Source: Citrus sinensis (lineage: Eukaryota > Streptophyta > Magnoliopsida > Sapindales > Rutaceae). From it: DNA of 64,000 nt. The position numbers were made by a program, and so were the translations under genes. Location: positions 3,038,001-3,102,000 of the forward strand of contig NC_068557.1 of NCBI RefSeq assembly GCF_022201045.2, read 5' to 3'. Numbering within the stretch: position 1 is the first letter of the stretch; every line of letters starts with the position of its first letter. Positions 22,279-35,229 of this stretch are shown here, in pieces. The notes under the pieces are model-generated. The model did not search any database. It was not told where the DNA came from and was given only the letters and a program-made list of their open reading frames with translations.

Positions 22279-23825
22279 TGGCGCAAATTCGATAAAACCG
22301 GGTTAAACCCCGTAAGCCTGAGCCATATGTCGACGATCTCGCGAGAGAGAAAAATTACTCAATTTGCGAACTGCGACAATTAGTGGTTCATTTTTCGCTG
22401 CTTCGGTCAACTTTCATTTGTTCATTGGTAACTGCTTTTCATTGTTTTTTAAATTTAAATTTTTTTGTTTTTTATGTTATCTTTGTTTACATAACTTATT
22501 GTTTTCTCTTTGACGATTACTGGATCTGTAATTGCTGTTATACTCTTCAGTGTTTTCGATTTCTAGGGTTTGATTTTTTTTTTATTGTTTTAGTTGATTT
22601 TTGTTTTGTGTAAGTTAATAAGGGCTTATTTGGATTATTTTAGGGGTTTTATTTTTATGAAAAAAAGGTTAAAAATATAAATAGAACTTGGGGCTTTTTT
22701 TTTTTTCCAATTAAGTTGGAAAATAATATGTTCAAATTTTGATTTAAGGTATATGAATTCATGGGTCTTTGCTATTGTGCTGGTTTGGTATTATAATGTT
22801 GATTTTTGAGTCAAAATCAGTCCTGGCTGCATGTTTATCTTATAGTAAAATTGACTGAAGTTTAGAATTATTATATCTTCCAAAGATGATCAAAATATTG
22901 TTCCAGTTAAAATAACAAAGTAGAAATAATTTTTAATTGGATGGAAGTAGTGGAGAAAGTAGATTGCTTGTTTCGACCTTGTAAAAGAACAGTTAGGAAG
23001 ATTGGACTTTCTTTCTGAGTCTTGTTAATCTTGAAGATGTTCTTGTGTTTTGTTCCGTAATTTGTTTAGTCTATTAATAATTAATTATGGAAAATTGATA
23101 ATAGCAGGAAAGGGGAAAAATGGATTGGTTGTTTTCATTAATTTCAACAATTATGTTTTGGGGAGAGCAGGGTTGGGTGGGGGGAAAATCGGGTGAAAGA
23201 GCTAGGGGGGCCTTTTCTGGTAGTTCTATGATTTGTTGTTTTTTCATATTTTTCTTTGGTTTCAAAATCTGCCCCCGCCCCTCCATCCTAGACATCCAAA
23301 AAGATTGTCCGTTTTTCATCAATATTGTTCATAATATCTTGTCAGGATTTAAGGGAACTTGGGGTTGGCTTTGTTCTCTTCATTCTTCTTTGAAAGTTCT
23401 GACCTGTGCATGTGATTTAATCACTAGAGGTACGGTTGGTTGAAATATTCTAGTTCTTTTATTTCCTAAAGTTTTATGTCCTTCGCTGAATTGCATTAGC
23501 TGGACTGAGAACCTGTTTTTAATCTGGTATTGGTTCTCCCATTTCTGCTCTCTCTTTCTAAATGAAGTCTGTTTATAGTTTCTTTGGTTGTAACACCATT
23601 ATATTCTAGTCCATTTAAAGTAAAATGAATAGAAGACAACTTATTCGGCACCATGGATAAGCTTTTTTTCTCTCTTAGTTTCTACCTATTTAGTCATTCC
23701 AGAAATTAGAGTGGCAAACACAATATGTATTAAGTTCATTGAACATTGCTTTGTTGATATCTGTGTTCAAGTGTAGTTTCTTTCATCAAATTGTGACTTA
23801 TTTTCATAACTACTGCAGTTTTAAC

Positions 23826-24149
23826 ATGGCAACAAAGTACATCGTTGGATCTTTAATAGGCTCATGTGCTCTTGCTTATGCTTTCGATCAGATTATTGCT
23901 GAGAAGAAGATATTTGGAGGTAAAAATTTGGTAATATATCATGCTTTAACTTTGTTCTCAGGAATTTTTGTGTGTTTAGTGTCATTTATTTGATGATCAG
24001 GTACAACCCCAAAAACAGTTTCAGACAAGGAATGGTGGGAAGAGACTGACAAGAAGTTCCAAGCATGGCCTCGTGTGGCAGGGCCTCCGGTTGTGATGAA
24101 CCCTATCAGCCGTCAGAATTTTATTGTCAAATCCAGCACCGAAGCTTGA
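23826..24149 (+). CDS. Small mitochondrial-type membrane protein, 80 aa
   Basis: Coding exons 23826-23919 and 24001-24149 join in phase 1 to give 80 residues. MATKYIVGSLIGSCALAYAF forms one N-terminal membrane helix, followed by the conserved-looking KKIFGGTTPKTVSDKEWWEE, FQAWPRVAGPPVVMNPISRQ and a short tail. I recognise this as a plant-conserved small protein. It resembles the family annotated as complex I subunit NDUA3/B9-like, but that identity is from memory and uncertain. A long 5' UTR intron is likely (donor about 22428, acceptor just before the start codon at about 23818), and a 3' UTR intron is possible (donor after GCTTGAG at 24151, acceptor about 24711). Upstream site II motifs support a respiratory role. 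Confidence 0.82.
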
Positions 24150-25012
24150 GGTTGCAATCTTTTCCCCTTGTTATTGATTTTGTTTTTTGTTGCTCGGTCT
24201 TGCTGCATCACATCAAACAGAATTTGCAAGCCATACCTGTAACTGTCCATGTCCCATTAAATTTTGCTGTTCGATGTTTTTTTTTTGTTTGTGGGGTGCC
24301 ACTCTCATGATATCTTAGCAACTATAGTTGCATTGATTATTCACAACTCATTTTGTTTACTTTTTGTTGCTATGTGATTTTTTATTTTCATTTTGCCCTT
24401 CTTTGCATTCGAATTTGAGGATAAATTTTAACATGTGGAATGCATATACTAATAACTCAAATGAAACAGTAAATAGAGAATTGTATTTTTCTGATATCTG
24501 CATCATGATTATTGAAGTCTGCATTGATCTTTAGGGCAACTTAGTTTTGAGAGCATAAGAACTCAAGAGCTTGGAAATGCTTCAGCTTTGCTTCTATAAT
24601 AATTTTATTCCACAAGTATTGACAGAACTTATATTTCCTTTTGGATTGCGAGAATACTTTTTTCATGACAGTAGATATCTATCTAATCACTCACACAATT
24701 TACTTGGCAGATGGTCCTTCGACAAAAGCTGGGAATTAAAAATCTGCATCACCTGGATCCCACACTGGTGTTTAAATTGTGGAGTGTAGGAAGAAGTTTT
24801 AAATCTTGATCAGAGTTTGCAAAATAAATCTGCGACCTTAGTAGCCTTTTTCATGCTTTAATAAGAATTGTTCGTTTTGTAATGAAATTTCATTGGTCGC
24901 TTGCTTTTAAACTCAAAACACCTGTTATAACTGTTACGAGGGTTTTCTCTCTTATTTGTGGAGGTAGCCTTATACCAACATTACATCATTGTCTACTTGT
25001 TTGGCATGTGAT
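24150..25012. other. 3' UTR region and spacer
   Basis: Contains the probable 3' UTR of the preceding gene. A segment at about 24712-24850 after a good acceptor (TTTACTTGGCAG) reads like a terminal untranslated exon. No separate gene. Confidence 0.45.
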
Positions 25013-26022
25013 TTTTGCTTGGAGTGGGACTATTGGCACCCCTCTAAATACCTCTTAACACTCCTTTAGTTATTTTACAATTTTAACCTTTATTAAAATT
25101 ACATAATAGGACAATCATGAATTTAACAATTCTAAATACCTCTTAACACCCATTTCTTTTTGTTTTTATTTTATTTTTTTAACATTTCCGAGTTTACTCC
25201 AACTGCAAACTAATTTATGAATTAGGATCTACATACTATAAATTTAAGTAATGCCACAAGTGACTGTAAATATTAAAAGATCAGCAGAAAAATAAAAAAT
25301 AACTTGATTAAGAGACAAAATAAATAGTACTTGAAATTAAAATTCAGCATTTTAAAAATTAAGAAAGCTACTTTTTCATCTTATTTTCTGGTGAGGAATT
25401 ATCAGCATCAGCAACTCATCATCAACAAACTTCAAAGAAGAAACCGAGACCCATGAGGGAAATTAAGAAAGAAGGGTAATTATGAAGCAAAGGACGAGTT
25501 GAACGATCATCGGAACTATTTTCCCACCGACATGTTTTTCAGTGCCCTAGTTGTCTTTCTCCACAAAAGCACACAGTCTTTCGAAGAATCCGTGATTCAG
25601 CATTTCAGAAGCTTGTGCTCAACATCTTCATCAGTAAACCAAATTAGCACTTGGCCTTAGAATTACACGCATGGTAGCCAAGTGTTTGCGAGGTGTCGTT
25701 ATCAATTACAATGAGTTTAAAGTGCCGGCCATGTGGTGTTTCAATGATTTACCACATTAAAATAGAAGTTTCGTGGAGCAAGTTCCCTTTTCTTTTTTTT
25801 TTTCCTTCTCTCTCTTTCTTTTTCAGTTGATGATTAATTGTCTTAAAATCGGTCAAAAATTAAATGGGGTTTATATTAATAAATTTAAATTAAGGATATT
25901 TTTGTCATTAAAGAGGTGTTAAAAAAATTTTATAATATTTTTAAATATTTTAATGGGGTTAATAAAGAAAAGAGGTGTTGAGAGATAATTAGAGGGGTGC
26001 CAATAGTCTCACTCTTTTGCTT
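25013..26022. mobile_element. 1-kb non-autonomous Mutator-like element
   Basis: Terminal inverted repeats begin GAGTGGGACTATTGGCACCC and, from the right, GAGTGAGACTATTGGCACCC, and extend about 50 bp. The flanks carry TTTTGCTT at 25013-25020 and 26015-26022 (8 of 9 bp if the next base is counted). There is no transposase. The middle (about 25380-25760) is less AT-rich and has an open plus-strand stretch of 39 codons ending at a stop near 25760 (VINYNEFKVPAMWCFNDLPH). It looks like non-transposon DNA and possibly a captured gene fragment, as in Pack-MULEs. Confidence 0.8.
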
Positions 26023-26459
26023 ATTTTTTCCTTCGTTCGTCATTTATTTGAATGTAATAAGAAGGCTAAGATTACTGTATACTACAGATTTATACAATTG
26101 CTAATTTGTTGTGATGAGTAATTTTGTTTAAAATATTTTTGTAATAAAATAATTTATGACATGATGTTGATGAAAAATAATTTTACGAGAATATTTAGAG
26201 CCACCCCTAAAAGTATATGACTCCTAGGATTATAGTTCTATGGCTATCACACGAATTGCCTTTGTTGTGTATTTGTCTACTTTCTAAATATTATGGGATA
26301 AGCAACAGATCTGTATGGAGAAAAACCAAGGTCACTAGAATAATAAAGGAAATCAATATAGAATAAGACATACAAGGAACTAAAGAACATAAATATATAA
26401 TTACAACAAATCTATCCTTAAAAACACGAGAAGGATCATCTTGGAGGTGTAATGGAGCT
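26023..26459. other. Spacer and 3' flank of NAC gene 1
   Basis: AT-rich DNA with the 3' UTR of the minus-strand NAC gene. Nothing else seen. Confidence 0.5.
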
Positions 26460-28178
26460 TCAAAAATCGTTTTGGAACTCTGGTAATGTAGGCATCCACA
26501 AAGGATCATTTCTTGCATAGCTGGACTTGAAAGGATATACTGAGGCTTGCGGTAGAGGCGATAGAAGTGATTCCGTAATCACGGCGAATGCTTGAAGCTC
26601 AGCATCCATCGCAATCATACTATTGCTTGGTTGAGCAATTTCTAGGAACCCACTTTGCAGTGGCAGCTGGTGGTGCATGTTGTCCAAAGATGATGCATTA
26701 GCATAATTGTATGGGATGTCAGAGGAAAATTGCATTGCACTAACAAACGCATTAGGATCTAAGGAATTATTCTGGCTAGGATCAGCGTGTTGTGTAAAAT
26801 TAGCTGCCACATTGTCATTAGCTAGCGTATTATCGTGGCTAGGGTTGGCATATTGTGTGTTGGTAGCAATCGCATTATTCTGCATGGGGTTACCAGATTG
26901 AGAGATTTCTACAAAAGATTGCCCTTCCTGCGGCAGAATCGACGGTGGTTTTTCCATTTCCATGCTAGGGTTATTATATTCTCTAGAAATAACCACCAAC
27001 TCGTTAATGTTGGGATTAAGTTGAATGGGCTGATCAACCGATTGATCGTCACCGTGATATTGGTCCTCCTCACTTGCTTGATCAGCTCTTTTAGATTTAG
27101 AACCTCTATGGTATATCCTACATAAGACCCAATCCAGCTGCAAGCAGAGTAACTAAATTTTAGAACCAATTTTGTACAGAGTTAAAAGATTGAGGGAGAC
27201 TAACACTTTCCTTGTAGTTTGGGTTTTATTCCTTTATCTTAAAATGCAAATTCATTCTTGCAGAGATTAAAACTAAAAGTTGGCAGTAAGAAATAAGTAC
27301 CTTCATGTCAATCCCATGCTTTTTACTTGGAGGCGGATTATCTTCAGCTCTAAATTCATGCATAATCCAGTTGGTCTTCTCAGTAGAGTTCGATGTTCGC
27401 TTGTAGAAAGCCAATGTTTTCTTGAATCCAATTATTTCGCCATTGAATTTGACTTCCTTGTCACCACTGGTGGCCTTCCAAAATCCTGAAGAATCTCCAG
27501 TTACCCGATTTGGCCGGCTTCCATTTTGATGCTTCCGGTCTCTTTGGGTAAAAAAGAACATTTCTTTCTCCCTACGTTTCTTGTACATCACTGTTTATGA
27601 ATCAAAACAAAATTGAAATACCTCATTAATAACATGTAAATAGCATATGAAACTGTGTATGGTAAGAAAATAGAAGATTGTTTGAAAGGCATGAGGATGT
27701 AAGATTCATCCTAATTTTCATTACATCCTAATTTATTAGTAGGATGTAAGATTCATAATAGTGCGATTACTCTGGAAGTGCGTGTGTAAGCTTTATAAAC
27801 AGCCCTAGTTTCTATATGTTGTAAATTCTTCTTAATCCAAGTAATTACGTAGATATAAACCCTAACATACAATGTGTGGAAGAAACAAAATTAAACCCTA
27901 AATTAATGGAAAAAGAAGATTGTGCTGTAACCCTAGCTAATGTGTTACACTCTATGTTAAAGAGATTACCCTACTAAACAGGTTCGTGAAATACCTTCGA
28001 GTTGCGCCGGACTGAATTTGTATAGCTGAACATCCATGATCCTGTTGGGTGGCAAAGGCTCGTTCATGACTTTCTTTTTTAGGTAGCACATTATTAGCTC
28101 ATCATCAAGAGGACAAAATCTGATTCCTGGAGGGAAAGAATCTAAATAACTGATATCATTGTCAATACTTGACTCCAT
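26460..28178 (-). CDS. NAC-domain transcription factor 1
   Basis: Three exons on the minus strand (28178-27995, 27590-27301, 27137-26460) encode 383 residues. They have the canonical NAC gene structure, with introns inside the NAC domain after subdomain B and before subdomain E. Subdomain A reads FPPGIRFCPLDDELIMCYLK, C reads EKEMFFFTQRDRKHQNGSRP and GFWKAT, D reads GFKKTLAFYKR and NWIMHEFR, and E reads LDWVLCRIY. 'RFCPLDDEL' replaces the usual 'RFHPTDEEL', a feature shared by all three neighbours. The C-terminal half is Asn/Gln/Ser/Pro-rich, as expected for a transcription activation region, with imperfect repeats (QYANPSHDN, QHADPSQNN). No transmembrane segment is visible. It binds DNA as a dimer in the nucleus by family knowledge; targets are unknown. 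Confidence 0.93.
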
Positions 28179-28847
28179 AACTAGAATTTAAAAGATTGTG
28201 TACGCATGCAATGCAAATACTCGGTTTAAGAAATAAGTTTTATATATCTGCCTCACTTTCTTATTTCAGATTCAATTTGGATTAACTATCCAATTCAGTT
28301 TCTGATTTAGAGTGCTTCCGTTTGGATATATTACTCTTGCATAAAAGATTTTACAGCTATTTATTTATTTATCTCTAATTAGGCTAATACAAGGTTTACC
28401 ATATGGTTTAACCAATGATGAAATGACACAATCAAGCAACTAATCTATGAATGTATTGACACTTGCGTCTGTACATAAAAAAAAAAATGTAAATAAACTT
28501 GAAGCTATGGACTTCGGCTAGCAAACTAATTACCCGGATGCTTTATTTTATTTTATTTTTTTATGTTTTAAGGAAACTGCGTCCATCTTTACCGCATTTC
28601 ATGGCTTATATAATTTATAAAACAAAATTCTAACTTAACCGACCAATCATTTATCCTGGTAATAGTTAAAAAAAAACACCAAAACAATAATTTTTTTTCT
28701 AAAGAAATCAACCATATCTGATTAGGAAAGGGAAACCCAAATCAGATTCTGAAACAGAAAGTGAAGAGTGTACGTATATAAATATGAGCCCTATTTTTCC
28801 TTATTTTGCCCCTTCGCATTCTCTTATTTCCAATATCGATCAAATTT
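28179..28847. promoter_or_regulatory. Head-to-head NAC1/NAC2 promoter region
   Basis: A 669-bp region separates the divergent start codons. It has a plus-strand TATA box TATATAAATA at 28775-28784, 64 bp before the NAC2 ATG. A minus-strand TATATAAAAC at about 28237-28246 lies 60 bp before the NAC1 ATG. Shared regulation is possible but only inferred. Confidence 0.6.
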
Positions 28848-30510
28848 ATGGATTTGGAAAATTTACCGGTCGGATACAGGTTTTGTCCCCTTGATTGGGA
28901 GCTTCTCGTTTGCTATTTAAAGAAGAAAGTCAAGAATGAACCTTTGCCTCCTAACAGGATCATGGAAATTAAGCTGTATAACTTCACTCCCGAGCAACTT
29001 AAACAAGAACTTAAAGGTATGTTTTTCACTAAAGATGTTTTCATGATCTGAGCTTCTATCTGGCACAACATCTTTTGAAAATAGAGAGAGTTTCGATATC
29101 CTAATATTAACTTTTAAATGCCTAATAAAATATTTGTGATTTTTCTTTCTCTTTTCTATTGTTTAATTTCAAGGCAATTTATATTTTATTAACCGGCTAT
29201 TTTGCGCTTTTTTTTTTTTTGGTTGACAGTGAAGTACAAAGATCTTAGAGAGAAAGAGATGTTCTTCTTCACCCCAAGAGAACGGAAGCATCAGAACGGA
29301 ACCCGGCTGAACCGGGTAACTGGTTCCGGTCCTGATTCTGGTTCAGGATATTGGAAGTCCACTGGTGCTGACAAAAGTATCAAGTTTAAAGGTGCATTAG
29401 TTGGATTCAAGAAACAATTAGTTTACTACAGGAAAAATCCTGAAGCAGGCGGTGAAGGCGAGAAGAACGACTGGATTAAGACCGACTGGATTATGCATGA
29501 ATTTAGAGTACCCAATAATCCAACTCCAAGAAAAAAGGATGGAACCAACATGGAGGTACTTGCTTCTCATATAACTTTCAGTTTACATTTTTTATTTTGA
29601 GGAGATTGACTTTTCCTATAGTCTTTAGATTAATAATACCTTGTTACACCCTCTTGATGTCAAAATTTTAACACGAACAGGGGTAGCGGAGCATTATGAA
29701 AACTGTAGGAAAAAAGCGACGTTCTCACTAACTTTTATTTGTAGAAATCGGTAGTAAAGCTTATTTACTCTTTTTTGGCAGCTGGATTGGGCTTTATGTA
29801 AGATATACAAAAAAGTTTATAAGAAAGAAAAGGACCCTCCAATGAATCATCGAGATGATACGATTGAATCCATGAATCACAATTCTGAAAACAATGGTAC
29901 AGAATCTACCAACCCAACAAGGTATAATTGCATCATGTATCCTGAAGGTCAATCTTCCGCTGGTAACGTTAATGCATATTCTGAAAACATGCAACAGACT
30001 TTCCATAATAGTACCTCCCTAGAAATTCCTCATCAGATGGATTCTACCAACCATGGGGTGGTTAATTGCACACAATATGGTAACCCTAACCCTAACCCCA
30101 ACGCCAACCAATTTGCTAGCCCTAACCCCTACCCAAACCCTGGCCAGAATATTAAGGATTTTTCTTGCAACTACAGTGGAGTGGCGAATTCTATTCAATA
30201 TGCAAATACCAGCCAGAATGATATTAATGCATCATCTATAGCTTTTGAATCCATGCCTACTCAAGCACAGGTTTTCGCTGACAACGTGAACCTGCCTGAA
30301 TGGAGCAGCCTTATCACAGCTGTCGTCGACCCTGAGATTCAAAAATTGGATTCATACTTTGGGATAAGCACGGCAAGCAAGGAACCACTCAGTCCTCTGC
30401 CGCCTCTGCCCTCGAATGACCCTCTGTGGTGGCCTACAATAACGGATTTCGAAGATGATAGTTGGTGCTCTATATATCAAGAAAATTATAATGCTCCCAA
30501 TGGCCGGTAG
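28848..30510 (+). CDS. NAC-domain transcription factor 2
   Basis: Exons 28848-29016, 29230-29555 and 29782-30510 give 407 residues. The NAC domain starts almost at the N-terminus (MDLENLPVGYRFCPLDWELL), followed by EKEMFFFTPRERKHQNGTRL, YWKSTGADKS, GFKKQLVYYRK, DWIMHEFR and LDWALCKIY. Splice positions are identical to those of the two minus-strand NAC genes. A small insertion 'SGPDSGSG' sits in subdomain C. The C-terminal region is Asn/Gln/Pro-rich and includes a short tandem of NPNPNPNANQ / NPYPNPGQN at about residues 243-265. The last 25 residues (PLPPLPSNDPLWWPTITDFE) resemble the end of NAC1 (NDPLWMPTLPEF), so the two are recent paralogues. Confidence 0.93.
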
Positions 30511-31879
30511 CTCCTAGTGATACCATAATTATTGTTAACTGATGTTTGTTTTTGTTAGTCAGTTGATCCTTTTCAGTTCTATTCAAATGTGTCTTAATTT
30601 TGTTTTGTTAAGGACAGATTTGTGTAATTACTTAATTCTATTTTTTTTTTTTTTTTGATGATTTTGGTTTTGTACACTTACATATGCCAGTCTTCTTACG
30701 TTTTTGCTGTTCTTTGATCCCAAAAACCATAGTACGAGATAGAAAACACAGTAATATGTGAAAAAGATTTGAGAAAATGATGAACATTTTTCATTTGCTT
30801 GTAAATAAATAATAATAATAATAATTCGAGAATGCTATTGCTATGTTTCTCAAACAATAGCTAAAAGTGATAATGCAAGAGTATACGCTCTATTTAATTG
30901 GGTGCTCAAGAAAGTGGGAACGAAATTTTTCCTTCTTATAAATTTAGACAACTAAAATTTAAATTCTAAGCTTTTGGTGAATCGAACAGAAGGTTAAGTG
31001 ATGACTGGGGCTACTAGTGGAGGAAAAAAGAAAAAAGGAAAAAGAAAAATATAGTGCTACACATTCTAAATTTTTAATCTTATAAAATTTTCTCAAATGA
31101 TATGGCATTCATCAATTAGTTGATTAGATAATATAATTAATTCACTTGAATCTTATATACAATTATCAATCACTTAAATGAATCACACATTGTTTGGGAT
31201 AAAATTTAAACAATTCGGGATATCTATCATTACTCAAATAAAAAAGAATAGTGCCATACATCTTCAATTTATTACCCCAAATTATCTTAAATAACATGGT
31301 ATTTATCAATTAGTTGATCAAATAATACAATTAATTTATAACTACTTAAGATGTAAGGGACTCAATATTTAAATGGGAGGGTTGGATTCAGATTTCAGTG
31401 TGTTAGATCTTGGATAGTCAACATTGTGGTGGACAAGCAACCCTGCCAAATGAATGCAGTGGGAACACACGTGCACATGGACAAAACAAACACAACTCTC
31501 ATTTGTCACATTGCATGCGCATGTGTGTGAATGTGTGTGTGTGCGCGCATGTGTACTTTAAGTTTTAAACCCTTAAATCTTATAGTTTTAAAGATTTTTT
31601 AAAATTTTTTACATACTTTAAAATTCTGAATTAAAAAACTACTATATACACACATATTTATGAAATTCCAAAACTGTTACCCAAAATCATGTGTATGTTG
31701 ATTAAAAAAAAGAAAATAAAGATATATATGTTTGAAACCAAGAGGGAAAAAAGGAAAAGAAAAGCTAACTAAAACTTTCCAACATAAAAATTTATTAACT
31801 AAATAAATCCCTAAGCTCAATCTGTCATCATCATTGTCACAAAAAAGGAAAAGTAGTCACTGACATTGACAACAAATGA
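30511..31879. other. Spacer with two related half-repeats
   Basis: No gene. Two similar segments at about 31050-31150 and 31249-31345 each start AGTGC(T/C)A and contain ATCAATTAGTTGAT. They look like ends of a decayed MITE family. A (TG)n-rich run lies at about 31521-31552. Confidence 0.5.
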
Positions 31880-33348
31880 TTATTTGTGAGAGTTGTTACT
31901 CTTGACAATAATGGTATCCTCAAATCGGTTGGAAAAATCTAGCTGCGACTGATCAAAACAAATATACTCCTGATTATATGCACTCCAAAATAAATCATTT
32001 GTTACACAATCAGGGCCGAAAATACTTGTCCCGTCGTGCTGAAATGGCTCATCCAAATTAACGATACTATCAAAAGATACATCTTTGAAGGATGGAATTT
32101 GAGAGAAGGCATTCTGTTGCTGCCAAAGATGTTGCATATAGCCACTATATGTGTCAGCATATCCTGAGAAATCCACTGCACTACCCTTGTCGCAATCCGG
32201 TTCATTTGTTTCTTCAGTAGAAGCCCGATCCTCCGTTCTGTGGAGAGATTTTAAAGATTTATCAGATCGTTCCTTGTAATAAATCCTACACAGCACCCAA
32301 TCATCCAACTGGCAAAAGAAAAAATAAACAACAAAGATGTTAGTTTAGATTTGTATTATTAAGTCCTAAACAATGATTGGGTTTTTCTTTCAAAAGTAGA
32401 GGGGTGGGCAATGCCCAAATCAATGATTTTAACCCCTACTCGCAGGATTCAAATTTAGGCAGTTAGCTAAATAAACTTGCTTGAAAATCATACGACTAGG
32501 GGACGGCTTTGAAACAATTAACATATACCCTCATGTCAGTTGAAAGCCTTGTCCTTGTACTTGGAGGTGAATCGTTATTAACTCTGTATTCATGCATAAT
32601 CCAAAAGGTTTTGTCACCCTTGGGAGGTTTTCCTTCATAGAAAACAAGTGTTTTCTTAAACCCAACAACAGCACCATTATGTTTAATTGACTTGTCAGCT
32701 CCGGTGGCCTTCCAGTATCCTTCACCGGCTGCTCTATTCGGTCGAGTTCCATTTTTGTACTTTCGATCTCTCGGTGTGAAGAAATAAAATTCTTTTTCTT
32801 TTTCTGCGCATCCTTTGTACATCTCTGTACAAAAAAATTATCGAATTAATATTAGGACATAACAATTGTAGAAGATATTTTTAGACTTAATATATCAAGC
32901 AGCTATTTTTGTCATTAAGTAAATACTCTAAATAGAAATCAAGAACAATATATTTTATCACAAATCAAGAACATCGCCAGGAAAATAGAAAATTATGATA
33001 ATGAAAAATAACATTAAATATTTGAAAAGAAAATGAAAGGGTTCTTTCGATTCGCATACCGGCAAGGTCATGGGGATTGAACTGATATAGGTTAACATCG
33101 TTGATCCTGTTAGGAGGCAAACGTTCGTTCATGATCTTCTTCTTCAAGTAATAGACAATGAGCTCCGAATCAAAAGGACAAAACCTATAACCAGCTGGGA
33201 ATGAATCCCAATATGAGTCATTATCGTGTCGTCGTTGTGATACTGGTGTTGATTTTGTTGCTGCAGTGAGAGGTTGTAGTTTTCTTTCAGGGCTATTATT
33301 AATTTCGACAGAAGACTTAACTTCCATTTTGGTTTTGGTTTCCTCCAT
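31880..33348 (-). CDS. NAC-domain transcription factor 3
   Basis: Exons 33348-33060, 32824-32529 and 32308-31880 encode 337 residues. The open frame continues three codons upstream but without an ATG, so the start is [13 protein letters not shown]. An N-terminal extension of about 48 residues precedes subdomain A ([20 protein letters not shown]). Then come [52 protein letters not shown] and [13 protein letters not shown]. The WKATGADK and WIMHEYR motifs are closer to the consensus than in NAC1. The C-terminus is shorter and acidic/aromatic ([20 protein letters not shown]), suggesting an activation segment. Intron positions match the two neighbouring NAC genes, so the cluster arose by local duplication. 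Confidence 0.93.
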
Positions 33349-35229
33349 GGTGTTCAAAGAGTTGTCATCAGTTTGAAGAAAACAGGAAGTTGATTGATGA
33401 AGAGTCGTGTAACTTTGAAGCTTTAACGACTTATAATAATAGTTCTTTTTTTACTTAGAGTTATTATTTAATTTTTGGAAGTGATAATTGTGTTGGGGAA
33501 GATAAGCCAGGAATCTTAATAGATATAAGGAATCTTAACAATTTTATCTCTTAATATTTTTAAATATTCAAATATCTAAGTTTATCAGCTGCCATCCATT
33601 TTTTTTGTTGTTGATAAAATATATAATTTTGATTTTAAAAGGAGAATTAAATCAGCTTAGAAGATTATCAACATTTTTTTTTAAATGTTATTATATTGTT
33701 TGGAACGATCTGGGATATCAGGTAAATAAGGTATACACAATCCAAAATTTTAAGATTAGAAAATTTAGTAGAATGGCAAAATCTTTTAAATTTGCTTCCA
33801 TCAGAGCAAGATCTCATATATTCTAAAATAATTATTTATAGTTCCAAATTGTCAAGAAAATTTAAATCTATTTCATATATATAGGCTAATTATTAAAAGC
33901 CTGAAATTAATATTTAACTAAATTAATTCTTTTAAAGAACTGTTAACATAGTTACTGGTTCTTGTCTTCCAAAAAAAACTATTTGCATAGCATTCACATA
34001 GTTACTGTTTAATATCACTGTCAACATTATTGTTCATCCGTATCAAAATTATTAATTTTTTCTAGAATTAGTAAGGGCTAGTTTGATAATGTTGTAGTTT
34101 TTAAAACTATTTCTATTAGTTGTTTTGTAGAAATAATTAGCTATAAAAGAATTATTTAAATGTTTGATAAAATTTATTTTATAAATCTTACTATTAAACT
34201 ATTGTAGGAATGTAAATAATTGAAATAAATATAATGTTGAATAAAATCTATTTATACATATATAAACATGTACATATAATATTTTTTAATGCTCTCAAAA
34301 TCTGCTATAAGATAAGGTGATTTTACCAAATGTGAGTTTTAAAAAAATTTATCGAACAACAAAATTAATTTTTAATTTTTCAAAATCACTTCTGAATTTC
34401 TCAAAAGCAAATCTCAAATGGGCCATAAGTCAATATTGTTTCAATTTTAACAAAAACTAATAATTTTGCTGTGGATGAACAGTTGTTCTAGAAAATAAAG
34501 CACGCAGAAATCTAACATGGCTGTTGATTTATTGGTTTGTCAATTAACTTTGAAAGGAGCGTGAATATTTAAATTATACATTAAAGTTATTTTTTCAACT
34601 ATTATTTTTCTTTCAATTATTAGATAATCATAAGGTTGTGAGTTTAATAGTTTGATCGATTGATTTTATTTCCTGGAAAGTTTTGATTAACAGAGAAAAT
34701 TTATTAGAAAGAATAGAGAGAGCCTAATCATCGAAAACGTTATTCATGAAGTATAAACTGAAATGCTCAACCTGCAAAATACCGCAGAGATTTTAAGTGT
34801 TTAAAACTTTTTTTTTATAGAGACAATTCTATATTCTTTAATTGAAAAATAAATTATGTTGTGCAAATTATTCTCTATTAGTGAAATGCCCAACATTTAT
34901 TCGTAGAATAATTTTCATGTGAGGATATATGTACTTTTTAAATAAATATTTGGCTTTATACAGCAGAATAATTCTCATGTGTGGTTACCTGTACCTTTTA
35001 AAATATGAATTGATAAACGAGCATTAATTTTAGGGAAGAATCTTCATGAGATCTCATCTACTTCAAATTTAAAGCAAACAAATAAAATAAAATAAAAGAA
35101 TAAATTAATATGGCTGAAAAAAAGAACTTACTTTTAGGGAAGCAAGGAAGTCCATATAAAATCTTGATACAACCTCTGAAATAGAAGCAATATATATCTT
35201 TGAAGATACCAATTCCAAAGATTGGGTTA
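33349..35229. other. Intergenic, no gene seen
   Basis: AT-rich spacer upstream of NAC3. The short open frames have low complexity and no domain. Confidence 0.5.
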
